Source of the DNA: Struthidea cinerea
Taxonomy: Eukaryota; Chordata; Aves; Passeriformes; Corcoracidae
Assembly: GCA_013397865.1 (NCBI GenBank)
Contig: VZTI01001176.1
Span: 532,288-596,287, forward strand
Direction of reading: 5' to 3'
DNA length: 64,000 nucleotides
Each line of letters begins with the position of its first letter. Within the stretch, counting starts at the first letter, position 1. A model generated the notes under the pieces. That model ran no database searches and was not told the DNA's origin. It worked only from the letters and a program-made list of their open reading frames with translations. Shown here one piece after another: positions 12,301-24,300 of this stretch. A program made the translations under genes and the position numbers.

Positions 12301-15300
12301 GTATGTGTATTAAACATGTCAAGGGCAGAGCAAGGAGCACAGACTGCTTTGAGGGGATCTTCCATGGTAAAACAAGTGGAACTGAATGTGATGAGAGAGA
12401 AGGAGATCTGCCTGTAGCTGGAAGGGAATTTGCCAGCCTAAAATAAGATTTCAGGTTCTGTTCCCTCTGGATGTTTACTTCTCTTTACCCAGATGCTTCT
12501 TTTTAATTTTCCAGGTCTCCATGCCTCAGACTAAGGCATGGGCAGTAATTTAGCTGTTGAGCATGCAGGAGAGTCCTTTGTTGATGGAAAGGGCTTAGAT
12601 GCCAGGTGACAGAGATGGGGCATGGTACTGATGCTTGGCTTCTTCACTGTGTGTGTTGGGACACAGACAAGCACTGCTGTAGACAGCTTGATATGATTGT
12701 AATTGGTCTGGGGCCTTATCTGCAAGAACTGGGCAGCTACGCTGCACTCACTTCACTCAGCCTTCTCCCTGTACTTATTTTACTTCGGACTTCGGACAAC
12801 TAACACAACGATGTCAGCCTCATCTGCAGAGCCTGAAAGGCTAAACTCCTCTCTGAAGGATATAACCCCTCCTAGGAAGGTTGGGAATCCAGATTAGGAA
12901 AGCTAAGATCCTCCTGGGCTTGTCCCACTCCCCATAAAATGTGACCTCTTGCTCAGTAGGATACTGCATCTAGCTGTCATTGTCAGCATTCCAGAAGGTA
13001 AAAAGAGGTTTGATTTTTGCTCCAGGGGTGGGACTTCCAAGCTACACATTCTTAGAAGTTAGGAAGCATTCTGAAAGCCTCCACTATCACCTCCCAAAAA
13101 GCAAAAACAGGGCTGTAGGTTTTCTCTGATGCTTAACCCTTCTGACATTTCAGAAGAGGAGGAGAAAATGGCAGAAACAGGCATAGAAAAGCAGCTGAGA
13201 TGAAGAGCTGTCTAGAGTGGAAGAAATGACTGAAGCTCTTATGCCTTGAGAAAACTTCTACAAATTAAGCATGTTTTCAAAGCCATTTCTAAACTTGCTT
13301 TCACTGTGTTTATTTGTATATTTTATTGATTCAGTTCTTGTTAGCTGTGTCCTTCCCAGGCTTTGAAGACGACTCACAGGTAATAGTTCCTGTGTTAGGA
13401 AATGGCAGTGCAGGAGTTTGGTTTTTCCCCTCTAATTGCTTGTAGATTTGGTTTGGTTTTGTGTTTTATTCATTCATTTTCTGCTCCAAGTCTCTTTTGT
13501 GAAATATGTATTTCTTTTCATGTATACCTTACCTATAGCACTCCTGTCCTCCCCTTGTGATTCTCTTCCTGTTCTTTACATGCCCCTTCCTCCTCCTCCA
13601 TCCCTCATGGGGCTGCTCCCCTGCTGTTTCAGTTCATTTGTCAAATGGACTAGTTCTGTCTTCTCTCAGCCTGGCAGGCTTCCCTTTGAAGCTCTGTAGT
13701 CCTAGTTTGAATCTGTCTGGCTGCCCTCAGGCATTGTCTGCAGCAGGGGAGGATGCTGTGCAACTGTACTCCAACAGCACTTTTGGCCTGAAGTTTATTT
13801 AAGCTGCACCACTTAAAACGCTAATACTATTGAGGCTTTCGGGGAGCTAGGGAAGTGCAGAGATCATGTCCTGTGGGAGAGACCTCAGTGTCAGTTGTCT
13901 TTTTGACAAGAGAAGGACCCCATCTATATGTGAATCAAATAATGTTTGGCAATCAGAGACTGACTGGGAAACATATGTACATCCTGCCTAAATCTACTGT
14001 GAAATGAGATGCAAAAAACTGCAGCAGGTGGGCAGGAGAGAAAAGAAAAATATTATCAAAAAGTATACTTATATCTCTAGTGTATAGGTGGAGTATTAGG
14101 TAGAGTATAGGTAGTGTATAAGGGATTTTACATGAGACTTACCTTTACTTAAAGTAGCTTATGAAATTTTGCCTATGATTAAAGGCTAAAAAGGATAAAC
14201 TTGTCCTACAAACAGGAGGAAAATATCCCACTGGTGTTTGTGGAGCAATGTGGTGCTAAGAGGGGTGGTAGGTAAAGCGTACCTATACCTCTCAGTGCAG
14301 TTGAAAAACTGGGGCACAAGCCCAAAGACTGATCAATCAGTGGCAATACCAGCAATAATGGGAGAATCATCTCCTCATCCTGGTCCTACCTATCAGCCAT
14401 TTAGGCTGTGTATTCTTCCCATTATACAGAATAGTGGTGGACACTACAAGTGCTGAGGACTTGTATCCACTAGCTCTTAGAATCAGAAGCTGGCAAAATA
14501 AATCTTTTGTTTTAAAACAGTGTTTGTGCAGATTTTAGTGTAGGGGAATTAATTAATTAATTAATTAAGTAACATCACTTTATTTTAACCGATCTTTATA
14601 TGAGCATTTAGAAATTACTGTCTTCCTATAGCTCTAATTATAACTTTGCTCTGATCAACCAAAAAAAAAAATATAGGCAGCAACCTAAAAAAGATCAGGG
14701 TGAGGTAGTGGTGGGGAGAGACAGCTTTCTTTTAATTTTTCTCTAGCTAGCTTAAACTTGTCCATTTCTATTCACTGCACGCTTGGCACAAAATACACTT
14801 GTTTTCTACATCCAAGTAACACTCTCCTTCATGTTGAAAAATTCACTGATTGAGCTGAGATTAAAGTATAAGCTTTCTTGTGGTTGAGGATTGTTGGCCA
14901 AGCTACAGGAGAGCAGGGCTGAAATCCCGGTTTGTACATATCCAGTAAGACAAGTCTTTGTTCTTTGATTCATTACAAGAAACACTAGTAGAGTAAGTGT
15001 GTCTGTTCCAGATTGACAGCTTTGCCTTGAACCACATATGAAAAGGTGCATGGAGGTTGGACTACCTGAAGGGAAAAAGGTGTAGGACGAGAAGTGAGAG
15101 CAGCAAAGCTTCAAAGCAGCTAGAAGGGAACTCTGCTCAGCATTGGGTTATGAACTTAACATGCCTGTCTCCTGTCCTTCAGCCAGCCATGCACTTTTCA
15201 CTGTCTGTCAGTGAAAGAAGCTTATTTTACACCCCAATCAAGCAGTAATAACTCTAATGACTACCAGGAATCCTTCACACTTTCTTGCAACATTTTCAAG

Positions 15301-18300
15301 ACTTCTCTGTCAGTTACTGATTACCCTGATCTTTTGCTGTAAATAGGTGGCCTAAGTATAGCATTATATAGCTGGCAGATGATTAACCTGTTGAAGCAGT
15401 GTTCTGGCTGTGGTACTATATGTTGCATAGCATGCAAAAAACTAACCTGTGGCAGCCCAAGTTTGTGCCATCATTACCACTCACATCAGTAATTTTGATT
15501 AGGAAATCTTTGTACGAAAATTTTGAAGTCGATATGTGCAGAATTCGAATCATGGAAGTTTTGTGATTTGTCAATTTCTACATGTAGCTATTGATGTTGC
15601 AACCAATTTCATTCCTGAATGGTTTTAGAGAATTTAAATTGTAGTTTAAACCTGATTCTTTCTGGTATCTTTACATTCTCACTGGTTCCAGACAGCTTGT
15701 TTTGTCATGTTTTCATAGAAAATTCAATAACAGTATTTCACATGATTTTGTGTGCAAGCAGTGTTAACTGAGCTATGTTTTGATTTAATTTAAAAGAAGG
15801 ATTAATAAAGTTCTACTGTAACTTCCTTTGGAGTTTGTATTCTTGTAGAAGTTGTGATACTCTGTGTAAGGTATTGGATATTGTATTTTTAGGGTTTTAT
15901 TAAGGGTGTAAAGTTCTGCCATAGCAGTAGCCAATATGGCCATTTTTGGCTTGTATGATCTTAATTCAATAAATACTTGGACTGATATCCTAGTTTATGT
16001 GATAAAAATCCTGTCTGTCACAAACAGAACTAATTTATTTTCATGCCTAACAGGTGTTTGGTGACACTATATACTTGTGCTTGTGTCTTTGTTAAATGGA
16101 TACCTTGTTTAGCAGAACATTGGTGTTGCTTTGTCCTCTGTTTCTGGTGTGCTCATAACCACAACTGCCATCACAATATTTAACTTTCCATCATGAAAAA
16201 AAGCTAAGTCATAAATGGGGAAGCTTACTTTAAGTCCTGGGTATCCAGATGCATGGGGTAATAAAACCACCCATCCAAGTAGACAGCATTCTTTACTTTT
16301 TAGAAGTTTTAATAGGACAGAGTCTCGACACCAGCCTGATCTGTGGGCAGAGATAACCACAGCCCCCATGCACTGAGGTTTTTCCTCCTCCTCTTGAAGG
16401 CTGCATTGCCTGTGGTGGTGTTGTGTGACCTTCCCTCACAGGCATCTGCAGCAGAGCCTGTGTTTGGAATGGCTCTGTTGCCCTGCAGGAGGAGACCTCT
16501 GCCCACACAAACACATACGGCAGAGGGGTGCTGAGAGGCTACATCAGTCCTTCATCCCGAGGCATGAGAGCTCCTCATAGAACTGAAGCACCTCAGAAAC
16601 TTCACTCACTAGGTTAGTCAGTCTCTCAGTGTCCATGTCAAAATACAGTCCTCTTAGGCGTAGTGAAATGCCTTACATGTAGTGAAATGTACTTTGTATG
16701 CCTTTTTTCATGTTCAGTGATAACATCATCATTTGATTACAAATATTTATGAAATGTGAAGGATGATAGTCTGTGGTAGAAAAGATATTTTATCAATTAT
16801 ATCAGCACAAGAATTTTCTTAAGTGTATCATGTACCTGTGGATAAAATACTAGATAATACTACATTAACTTGGTATTATAAATAGAATTAAATTTAGTGA
16901 AAATAAGAGAGTTCCCCAGTGAGGTTGACTTAATTTTTTTATAAATTAGTTATTAATCAGTTTTATATTTTTAGCTGCATGTCACTAGCATTTAATTGCT
17001 CAGCAGAGGGAGGAGAAAGAGTCAAGTCTCGTGAGCAGGAACAGAACTTCTGCAGCATGCCATTGGAAAGTCAATTTTCCTGCAGCAAGTAGTAGCTCTT
17101 TTTTCTATAAATAACATTTACATCTATACCTGGTTCAGCCTCCTGGGTATGGGTTATGGGTAGGTTTAGTTATTGCACTTGTGCAGGATAGTTGCATGAG
17201 AGCACCGTGCTTAGGTTCCTGAGGTAACTCTAGACCCAGAGGTATTACAAGTGCATCATGCCTGTGCATCATACATCACTGCAGCATTCACTGAGCGTTT
17301 TAGCCCCTCTGAGAGGCCATTGTGGCTGTGCTCTTTCTCCAGCACCAGCTGACATCAGCAGTTGACTTTCCTGGGCATAACAGTTTAACATTTTTTGTAT
17401 TGGCCCTGGGATTATTACAGTTTATAGCTTTAAAGCCTCTGAGGTTGAAGTTAAAGTTGAATGTATTTATTTATTTTAATTTTTCAAGTTGGACAGTTGC
17501 TTTTTGAGACTGAAGGATGAATTCCTTTGTTTTACCAAAAATAATATCAATCTAAATATTAATAATTGAAATCTACAGCAATTTCTTTGGCAGGGCTTAT
17601 GGTTTGTAGCAGTGGATTTGGAGCCTCTTGCTTTTCCATGTGAAAACTACCTTGTTCAGGGCAAATCCTGAGCTCAATAATAGTCATTTGTTTAGGTTTA
17701 ACGAGTTTTGTAGGTTGTAGAATGACATAATTCAGGTTGTAGGTCTCTAGCTGGGTCTGCTGCTTAAAACAGGATCAGACATGAGATCAGAACAGATTGG
17801 TAGGGGCTTTATCATTCGAATCTTGAAAACCTCAGAGGGCAGAAATGGCACGACCTATCTGGCTAGCCTGTTGCGCTGGCGTGCCTGTCCTCATGCAGAA
17901 AAGAAATACTTATTTCTGCTCTGAGCAAGGTTGGGAAGGATTTCCGGTAGCTTCTCCCCCAGCTGCTGTTGTATCAGGAGCCAGAACTGAGGCTGAAGAG
18001 GAAATTTTCTTTAGTTGCTGTAGTGTTCTGCTGGGGCTTTTCTGATGAAAGCTCTCAGTGACACACCAGGCTGGCATCCAGATGAACTGGGGGAGAGAGA
18101 GGTGGGTTATTTGAAAGAAAAGAGCAACTAAATGGCAAGAGATAAACCTCTGGGGCACAGGACTTGCAGTCTTTGGAGCATTTCTCTGGGGCTGTGTTTT
18201 AGCCTGTGCCTCACCTCCAGAGACCGTCCCTCCTGGGAGTGTGTGAGACATGGAGGGAGAGGTCTGTGCTTTCTTCATGCTTGGTATAGATGCATTCACA

Positions 18301-21300
18301 GGTGGACGTGGTAGAGAGGATGTCCTGAAGCTTTCCGTGTTACCTTTTTAGAGGTAACTTTCTGCCTCATCCAGTTTGAGAACTGCTTTTAGGCACGTGG
18401 GGGATCTGTCTCCACGTCTTGCCTGGGGCAGAGGCTGAGGGTGGCAGAGGTGAAGGTGCACTGGGAAGTGGCGGCAGGGGGAGGATGGCGGGCAGCCAGC
18501 CCCAGCAAGCCCTGCCGCTTCTGGAGACTCGTGGCTGTGATCTGGCGCCTGTCCTGCTGAGAGGTGGCAGCAGAGCCCTTGGCAGCTTCAGGCCCCTTCT
18601 CTTGTTCCCAGCACTGCTGGCTGCCTGCTGGGCTTGCCTGGGTCGCTGGCCCTGGCCATGGCCGCACACCAGTCTGCACTATTTCCATGCAGGGCATCTT
18701 CCCAGACGTGTTCCCTGCCCCTCTTGAGAGCATGCCTCCCTCCAGAGAGGAGACAAGGCAGGGAATCACAAGCTTTGCCAGCAGTAAAGTTCCCTGGAGC
18801 TTTGTGGTGTGTCCACAGGTGTTGAGATCCTGTTGGCATTGCCAGCAGATGTCCCCAATGACCAAGCTGCGAGAGCCCAGGTCTTTTTCATGGGGCATGT
18901 TCAGATAAGGGGCCACAGGCTCGTGGGCCTGCAGGGGTAGGAAACAAGATCCGTGCAGAAGGTGGAGGTCTGATTCCTGCTGGCAGAAAAGAGGAAATTT
19001 CATCAGATTTCCTCCTTTGCAGGAAAGAAGATGAAGGAGTGGGAGGAGGACAGGAAAGAGAGTCTACAATAGACTGTTTCTGAAACATGTTACTTATTAT
19101 TTCTAAAAGTAGTCTGCATTTTTTATTTTCCTCCACTGAATGTGCCATTTTTGAGATATTGGATGCATTAGAAGCACTAGCTATGGGCAGTGGCTGATAG
19201 CTTTGCTGCAGTTTTTTCTTGATTTACCTTCTGGAAAAGCAGACGTACGGTGGAAGCTGCTGAATAGATCAGCTGAAGTGTTACCCTGGTTTTGACAGTG
19301 TGGTTTTAACTATGCAACAGCCCTGTCCAGGTCAGGAAGCTTGCTTTTCAAAGGCATTTGAATTATTGGCTTGATATGGTCTTACCATATTTTTTCAGTC
19401 CTCTCTTAATAGTGTTTCAAGTATTTCATTACCTTTAATATAAACTCTGGCTTTTCCCCACAGATAACAGATTGTTTAGACAACCGTGAAATAAAGGAAG
19501 TATTTAATTACCTTGCCGCTTTCCAAACCCTAGTATGTGCTATCTCTTCACTAATGCATACGTTTTTGTGTTATTCTGGAAGGGGAAACTAGGGGTGAAA
19601 TGTATGCTTATCTCCAGCTAACACAATCCAAGATATCCTACAGTTTTAAGCTCGTAGGAGCTATTCCAAACCAACCACATTAATGGCTGATGATGAGCGA
19701 TTTGAAAAGGAGATTAAAGTGCAGCCATTCAATACCCGAAGGGGCACACATTGCTCTGAAACATTCTCCCCAACGCCCTGCTGAGCTCCAAACTGATGTG
19801 GTTCAAACACACTACAAAGGAGCAGCAAGCACTGCCCTGAGGAATTAGCACATGCTTTTATTTCCACTGCGCTCACTCCATGCTGTGTTCCTCTCTCCAG
19901 GCCTCCCCGGTGGAACTGGATGGAGCTGACAGCCTGCAAGCCGAGCCCAGCCCCAGCAGTGCGGCACCTGCCCCCCCGGCGTGCCCATCCCCAGGTGGGT
20001 GTGCTGCTACCCTCTACCCCTGCCCCTGCCCATCCCCAGGTGGGTGTGCTGCTACCCTCTACCCCTGCCCCTGCCCATCCCCAGGTGGGTGAGCTGCTGC
20101 CTTCGCCCCTGCCCCTGCCCCTGCCCCTGCCTGTCCCCAGGTGGGTGTGCTGCTGCTCTCACCCTGTCCCTTGCCCTTCCTCACTTATGGGCCCGGGCTG
20201 AGACACACCCTATGGCAGGAATCTGATAGGAGCATCAGCAGCAGCGTCAACAGGGCTCATGAGAAAATGCTGCAGATGTCAGTAATCTTGACATAAAATG
20301 AAATTGTATGTCGTCAGAACAGTCATTCACTGCAGCAGCCTCCAAGGGATGTGGTAGAGCCCCTGTGGCAGGAGGTTTTTCTGGTGCCGCTGGACAGGGT
20401 GCTAGAGAATCTCTTCTAGGGTCTCTTTCCCACAAAAGGCGGGACTAGGTAGTCTGTGGAGGTCCCTTCCAGCCTGGGCTGTTCTGTCATTCTGTGGTTG
20501 AAGTGAAACACCTGAGTTGTCCACTTGGCCATTTGTGCAAGTGAAAAGTCACTGCCACAGCATGCTGCAACCAGAGAGCAACAAGGGCAGAAGCTACCAG
20601 TCAGTGATCGCTTCTGTTTGACACATATTTTTTCCCCAAGACATGAAGGAATGGGGAGAAAGAGTAAGAAGGGGCATTTCAGTCCCCATAGGGGCTTTAA
20701 ATGGACAATATTGTGTGGACTCCTAATTTTCTGCTTTAAAGCCTTTTTGCATGATTCCTAATCTGGGGAAAGGAATTTGCTGGTAGAATTTTAAGCTGTT
20801 TTCCTCAAAAGTGTGTTTCTGAAACATTGTCTTTGAGTAGGCACTTCATTTGTTGTATGCTATTATGCTAATTTCATGGTGGTTTTTTATTGTTCACTTT
20901 TTTAAATGGGTCTATCAAAGTTCAGCTTGGTGTAGGTAAATAAAAAGTACTATATCAAATAGGTATTTAAATGAGATCTATGGCTGCAGTTGGTATGTAA
21001 GCATAATGCTCCTATTTGTTGGGGATAAATGTGACTTAAACAATTGAGCTTTGCCCTCGAACATCAATGAGGTACCATTCCCCAAAGATTAGAAGCACGT
21101 GGGCTGTTAGCATTACAGTAATTAATGGCTTAATTACTTTGGCAATACAGTAATTAATGACTTAATTACTTTGGCTCCTAGATGCCAAAGTACATAGTTT
21201 AACAATTTTGAATTGCATGTGGCAGGTAATGTAGAAGGTGCAGTCTTGTAATGAAATGACCAAATTCTCAAGAGTCGACAGTGATGAGCTGGTGTTGTCA

Positions 21301-24300
21301 ACAAATCACAAAGCCACCTTGGCTCCAGCTCCTCAGCTGTCACAAATGCTAAACATTAAGTACTGACAGCAAATTTTAATATTGTCTGTCAAGGAAAACT
21401 GAGATAGCATTGCAAAAATCGAAATGGCAAAGTAACATGGAGTTTTCATTATGTCTGCTTTGGAGGGATAGATGGGGTCCAAAGTCTGTGAACATCTTGT
21501 AAAAAACTTCCTTTGCTGTTCAGTACAAGCCAAATACTTCCATGCTGTGGCCCCTATGCCTCTAATGGTGGGGAACTGCTCTAAAGGAGGGCACATCTGC
21601 CTTCGAAGCAGGGGCAGCTCTTGTCTCTGCTGGTGTGCACGTTCTTAGTGGAGTCTTAGGCTGCATCTCTTTCTTAGCTCGCTCTCCCAGCCTGTCAAAG
21701 AGATATATTCAGAATCTGCCACTGCTGCTGTGGTTGGAAAGGGGACAGGATCTGAAGTTTCTGCTTTAGGAGATTGGAGAGATGTCTGGGTGCTTATTCA
21801 GTGCCTGAGATGCTGGCAACTGCTCTCCTTCCAGTGGTGGTTTCAGCTGTCGCAGTCCTCAGCTGTAGACTTGTGTGCTTCTAGTCCCTTCTCCCAGGAG
21901 CCAGCATCAACTTGTTGGGTTTCTTTAAGAATTAGATGACAGCTAGGTTATTCCAGTCCAAGGCTGCCTGTTAGCAGTTTGTCTGTTGTCTGATGCTTAA
22001 CTGATTGTCAGTGGAAGTGGTAGGTTTAGTGAAAATAGGCAAGCTGAAATATCCTCCAGTGCTGAGAGTGAGACCATGTCGTATAGCTACTTGTCTTTGT
22101 AGCATCTTAGGAAAGGATTCATCACATAACTTCAGTAAAGTGATCTTAGCTTAATAGGCCCATTGTAGGTTACAGCTCATCTCAGCCAGAGGAGTGTCTG
22201 AAATAGTTTGTGTGACTCTTTTCGAAGGACTTCTTCTCTGTTTTTGTTGACCATGAAGGGTGTCCCGTGAAGCCCAAGTCAAGTGTAAGTGCATATATTT
22301 TGATAGGTGAATTTCATTATTTGAGTCTTGTCTTCTCTGAGAGATTAATTTTTCCTGTGTTGAAGAAAAAAGTTTATTTTTTCAAAACATCCTGTAAATG
22401 GGCTCACAGTATATCCAGTAAGAAATTGGATTGTAAGAAATAGGCGAATGTTTTATTTGAAAAAATATTTAAACCTTGCAACATTATCTCTTATATATGT
22501 GGATTAGGTTTAGATCAAAAGCAATTCAAGTCAACTGCAGCTTGTGCCAGCCCTGTTGTGAAGAGATTAGAATTTCTTCCCAGTCCTGTCCCTTCAGAGG
22601 AAACTGCTTCAAGCGAGAAAGATTTGAAGAAAGCTGAAATAGAGCAGCAGAAGGAAGCAGAACTCCCTCCTACACAGGAGGTATGTACGGGCAAGAAAAA
22701 GAGGGAGTGGAAAACAAAACAAACAAAAAAAAAAGGAGAAAGATCTTACACAGAAATGTTTATTGTGCAAATTGGTATTTTTCTCCATATAATGTCACTT
22801 CAGGATTTCATTCAAAACATGAACCTGAAGGATGGGTTCAGCTGCCAAATCCTGTGCTCGTCAGAGAGTTCCCCGTCAAAAGGAACTCCACAGTGTCTGC
22901 TTGTAGTGTTTGAACCTGTAAACTGGCGGGACTAGAAATGAGAACTTAACCTACAAACCCCAGTCCCACCACCTGTTGGGAGGCAGAGTATCAGAAAGTG
23001 TAGACAGTGGAGCTTATCCTCTTAGCCCTCTTGAAGTGCTGAACAAGTGCTGGTAATGGCAGAGGTAACAAATGGCTGTGACCATACTGCTCTGTCAGGT
23101 GAGTTAGATGTTGGTTAGCTAGATGTTGGTAGAGGATTGACTTTGGTGTGCAGGGCAGTGTGAATGTCAACAGGAAACAGCTACCAGTTACTTACAGGAC
23201 TTCAGTACTGCAACTCCATGCTGTAATTCTGGAGACAGAGGCTTCATCTTTGATAATGTTGTTTCAGAAAATAAGTAGAAAGGGTTTAAACTAACCTTTG
23301 ATTGAACCTGTTGCTTTTTAAATGCCGTTTTCTGCTCCCAAATGTCTGAACAGGTGATGAAAGCAAAAGCCCTGGAAGAAAAGGGGACTGTAGTGCTGCC
23401 CTTTATAAAGAAACTACCCGAGACCAGCCAAGTTACTCTGCATAACTCTGGTCTACAAGGTGAGCAAAAAGCATTTGAAAACTCAGCCAAACAGTAGCTG
23501 GATATGGGCGTGTGACGTTCAGGGAGAAGTGCCTAATCAATAACTTGGAGGGTTTTGGAGCGAAAACGTTTATTTTCTAGTTTCATTGACTGATATTGGT
23601 AGTGTGGCTTCTCTGATGCAAAGGACTCTTTTGGCTATTCCTCTTAAACACAGCAGCAGAAATTTGACACAGCAGAGGGAGAGCACTCTCTTGCATTTAC
23701 CTGGCCTAGCAATAAAGGCTTTATTATGTCAATGAATATTACATACTGCTGCTCACAGATGAAAATGACTTAGCAATTGGTTTCATTTCACAATAAAATT
23801 TTCTGGAGATAAATTCTGCACTCAGCTGCTCTTGTGGAGCTCCTTTTCATAGATGAACAATACACATATCTGGCCACATCCTTGAACTTGACCACTGCCC
23901 AACACAAGCTCTTGCAATGCAGAACCTTTTTTTTCCCGTGCCTTCATGACAAAGTTTTGCTTGAGACTGATAATGTTTAGTAGTTTGATTTAAATTTATT
24001 TTAAAGATGCATTATATGTGGGTATTGTGGAAGAAAGAGAGAAAAATTCCCTGAAGTTTTCTTTCCCGTAAGAACTTCCTAGGTTGTTAAACTACAGGTA
24101 ATATACTGATTAGCCTAATGTTTTCAACATTAAAACTACTGAACATGCTCCACTGTGAAAAAACCTGAGAGGGACTTTTTACACAGCCATGTAGTGATAG
24201 GACAAGGAATAAAGACTCTAACCTGAAAGAGCATAGATTTAGATTAGATATTAGGAAGAAATTCTTTACGATGAGTGTGGTGAGGCACTGGAAGAGGTTG

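Larger units (their letters stand above)
10428..19900 (+). other. Long LIMCH1 intron (9.5 kb)
   Basis: The longest intron in the window. It holds the G/T tract at 10669-10797 and an (AATT)n run at 14547-14568. A GC-richer, C/T-skewed stretch at about 18390-18900 has open frames on both strands but no splice-bounded LIMCH1-like segment. No gene of another family was seen in it. Confidence 0.75.
19995..22507 (+). other. LIMCH1 intron
   Basis: 2.5 kb intron. After the minisatellite it holds a CR1 fragment (20340-20503) and a 32-bp tandem duplication (21114-21177). The rest is unremarkable AT-rich sequence with no exon-like segment. Confidence 0.7.

Noticed and set aside
18389..19003. 204-codon open frame on the minus strand in the long intron
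   Set aside because: Several overlapping frames on both strands are open in this GC-richer patch. No domain, no splice context and no known relative.
22681..22935. Read-through extension of exon 6 into the intron
   Set aside because: The frame is open for 85 codons, but the donor gtatgt is good, the sequence turns lysine- and serine-rich without conservation, and the next exon fits the phase exactly.
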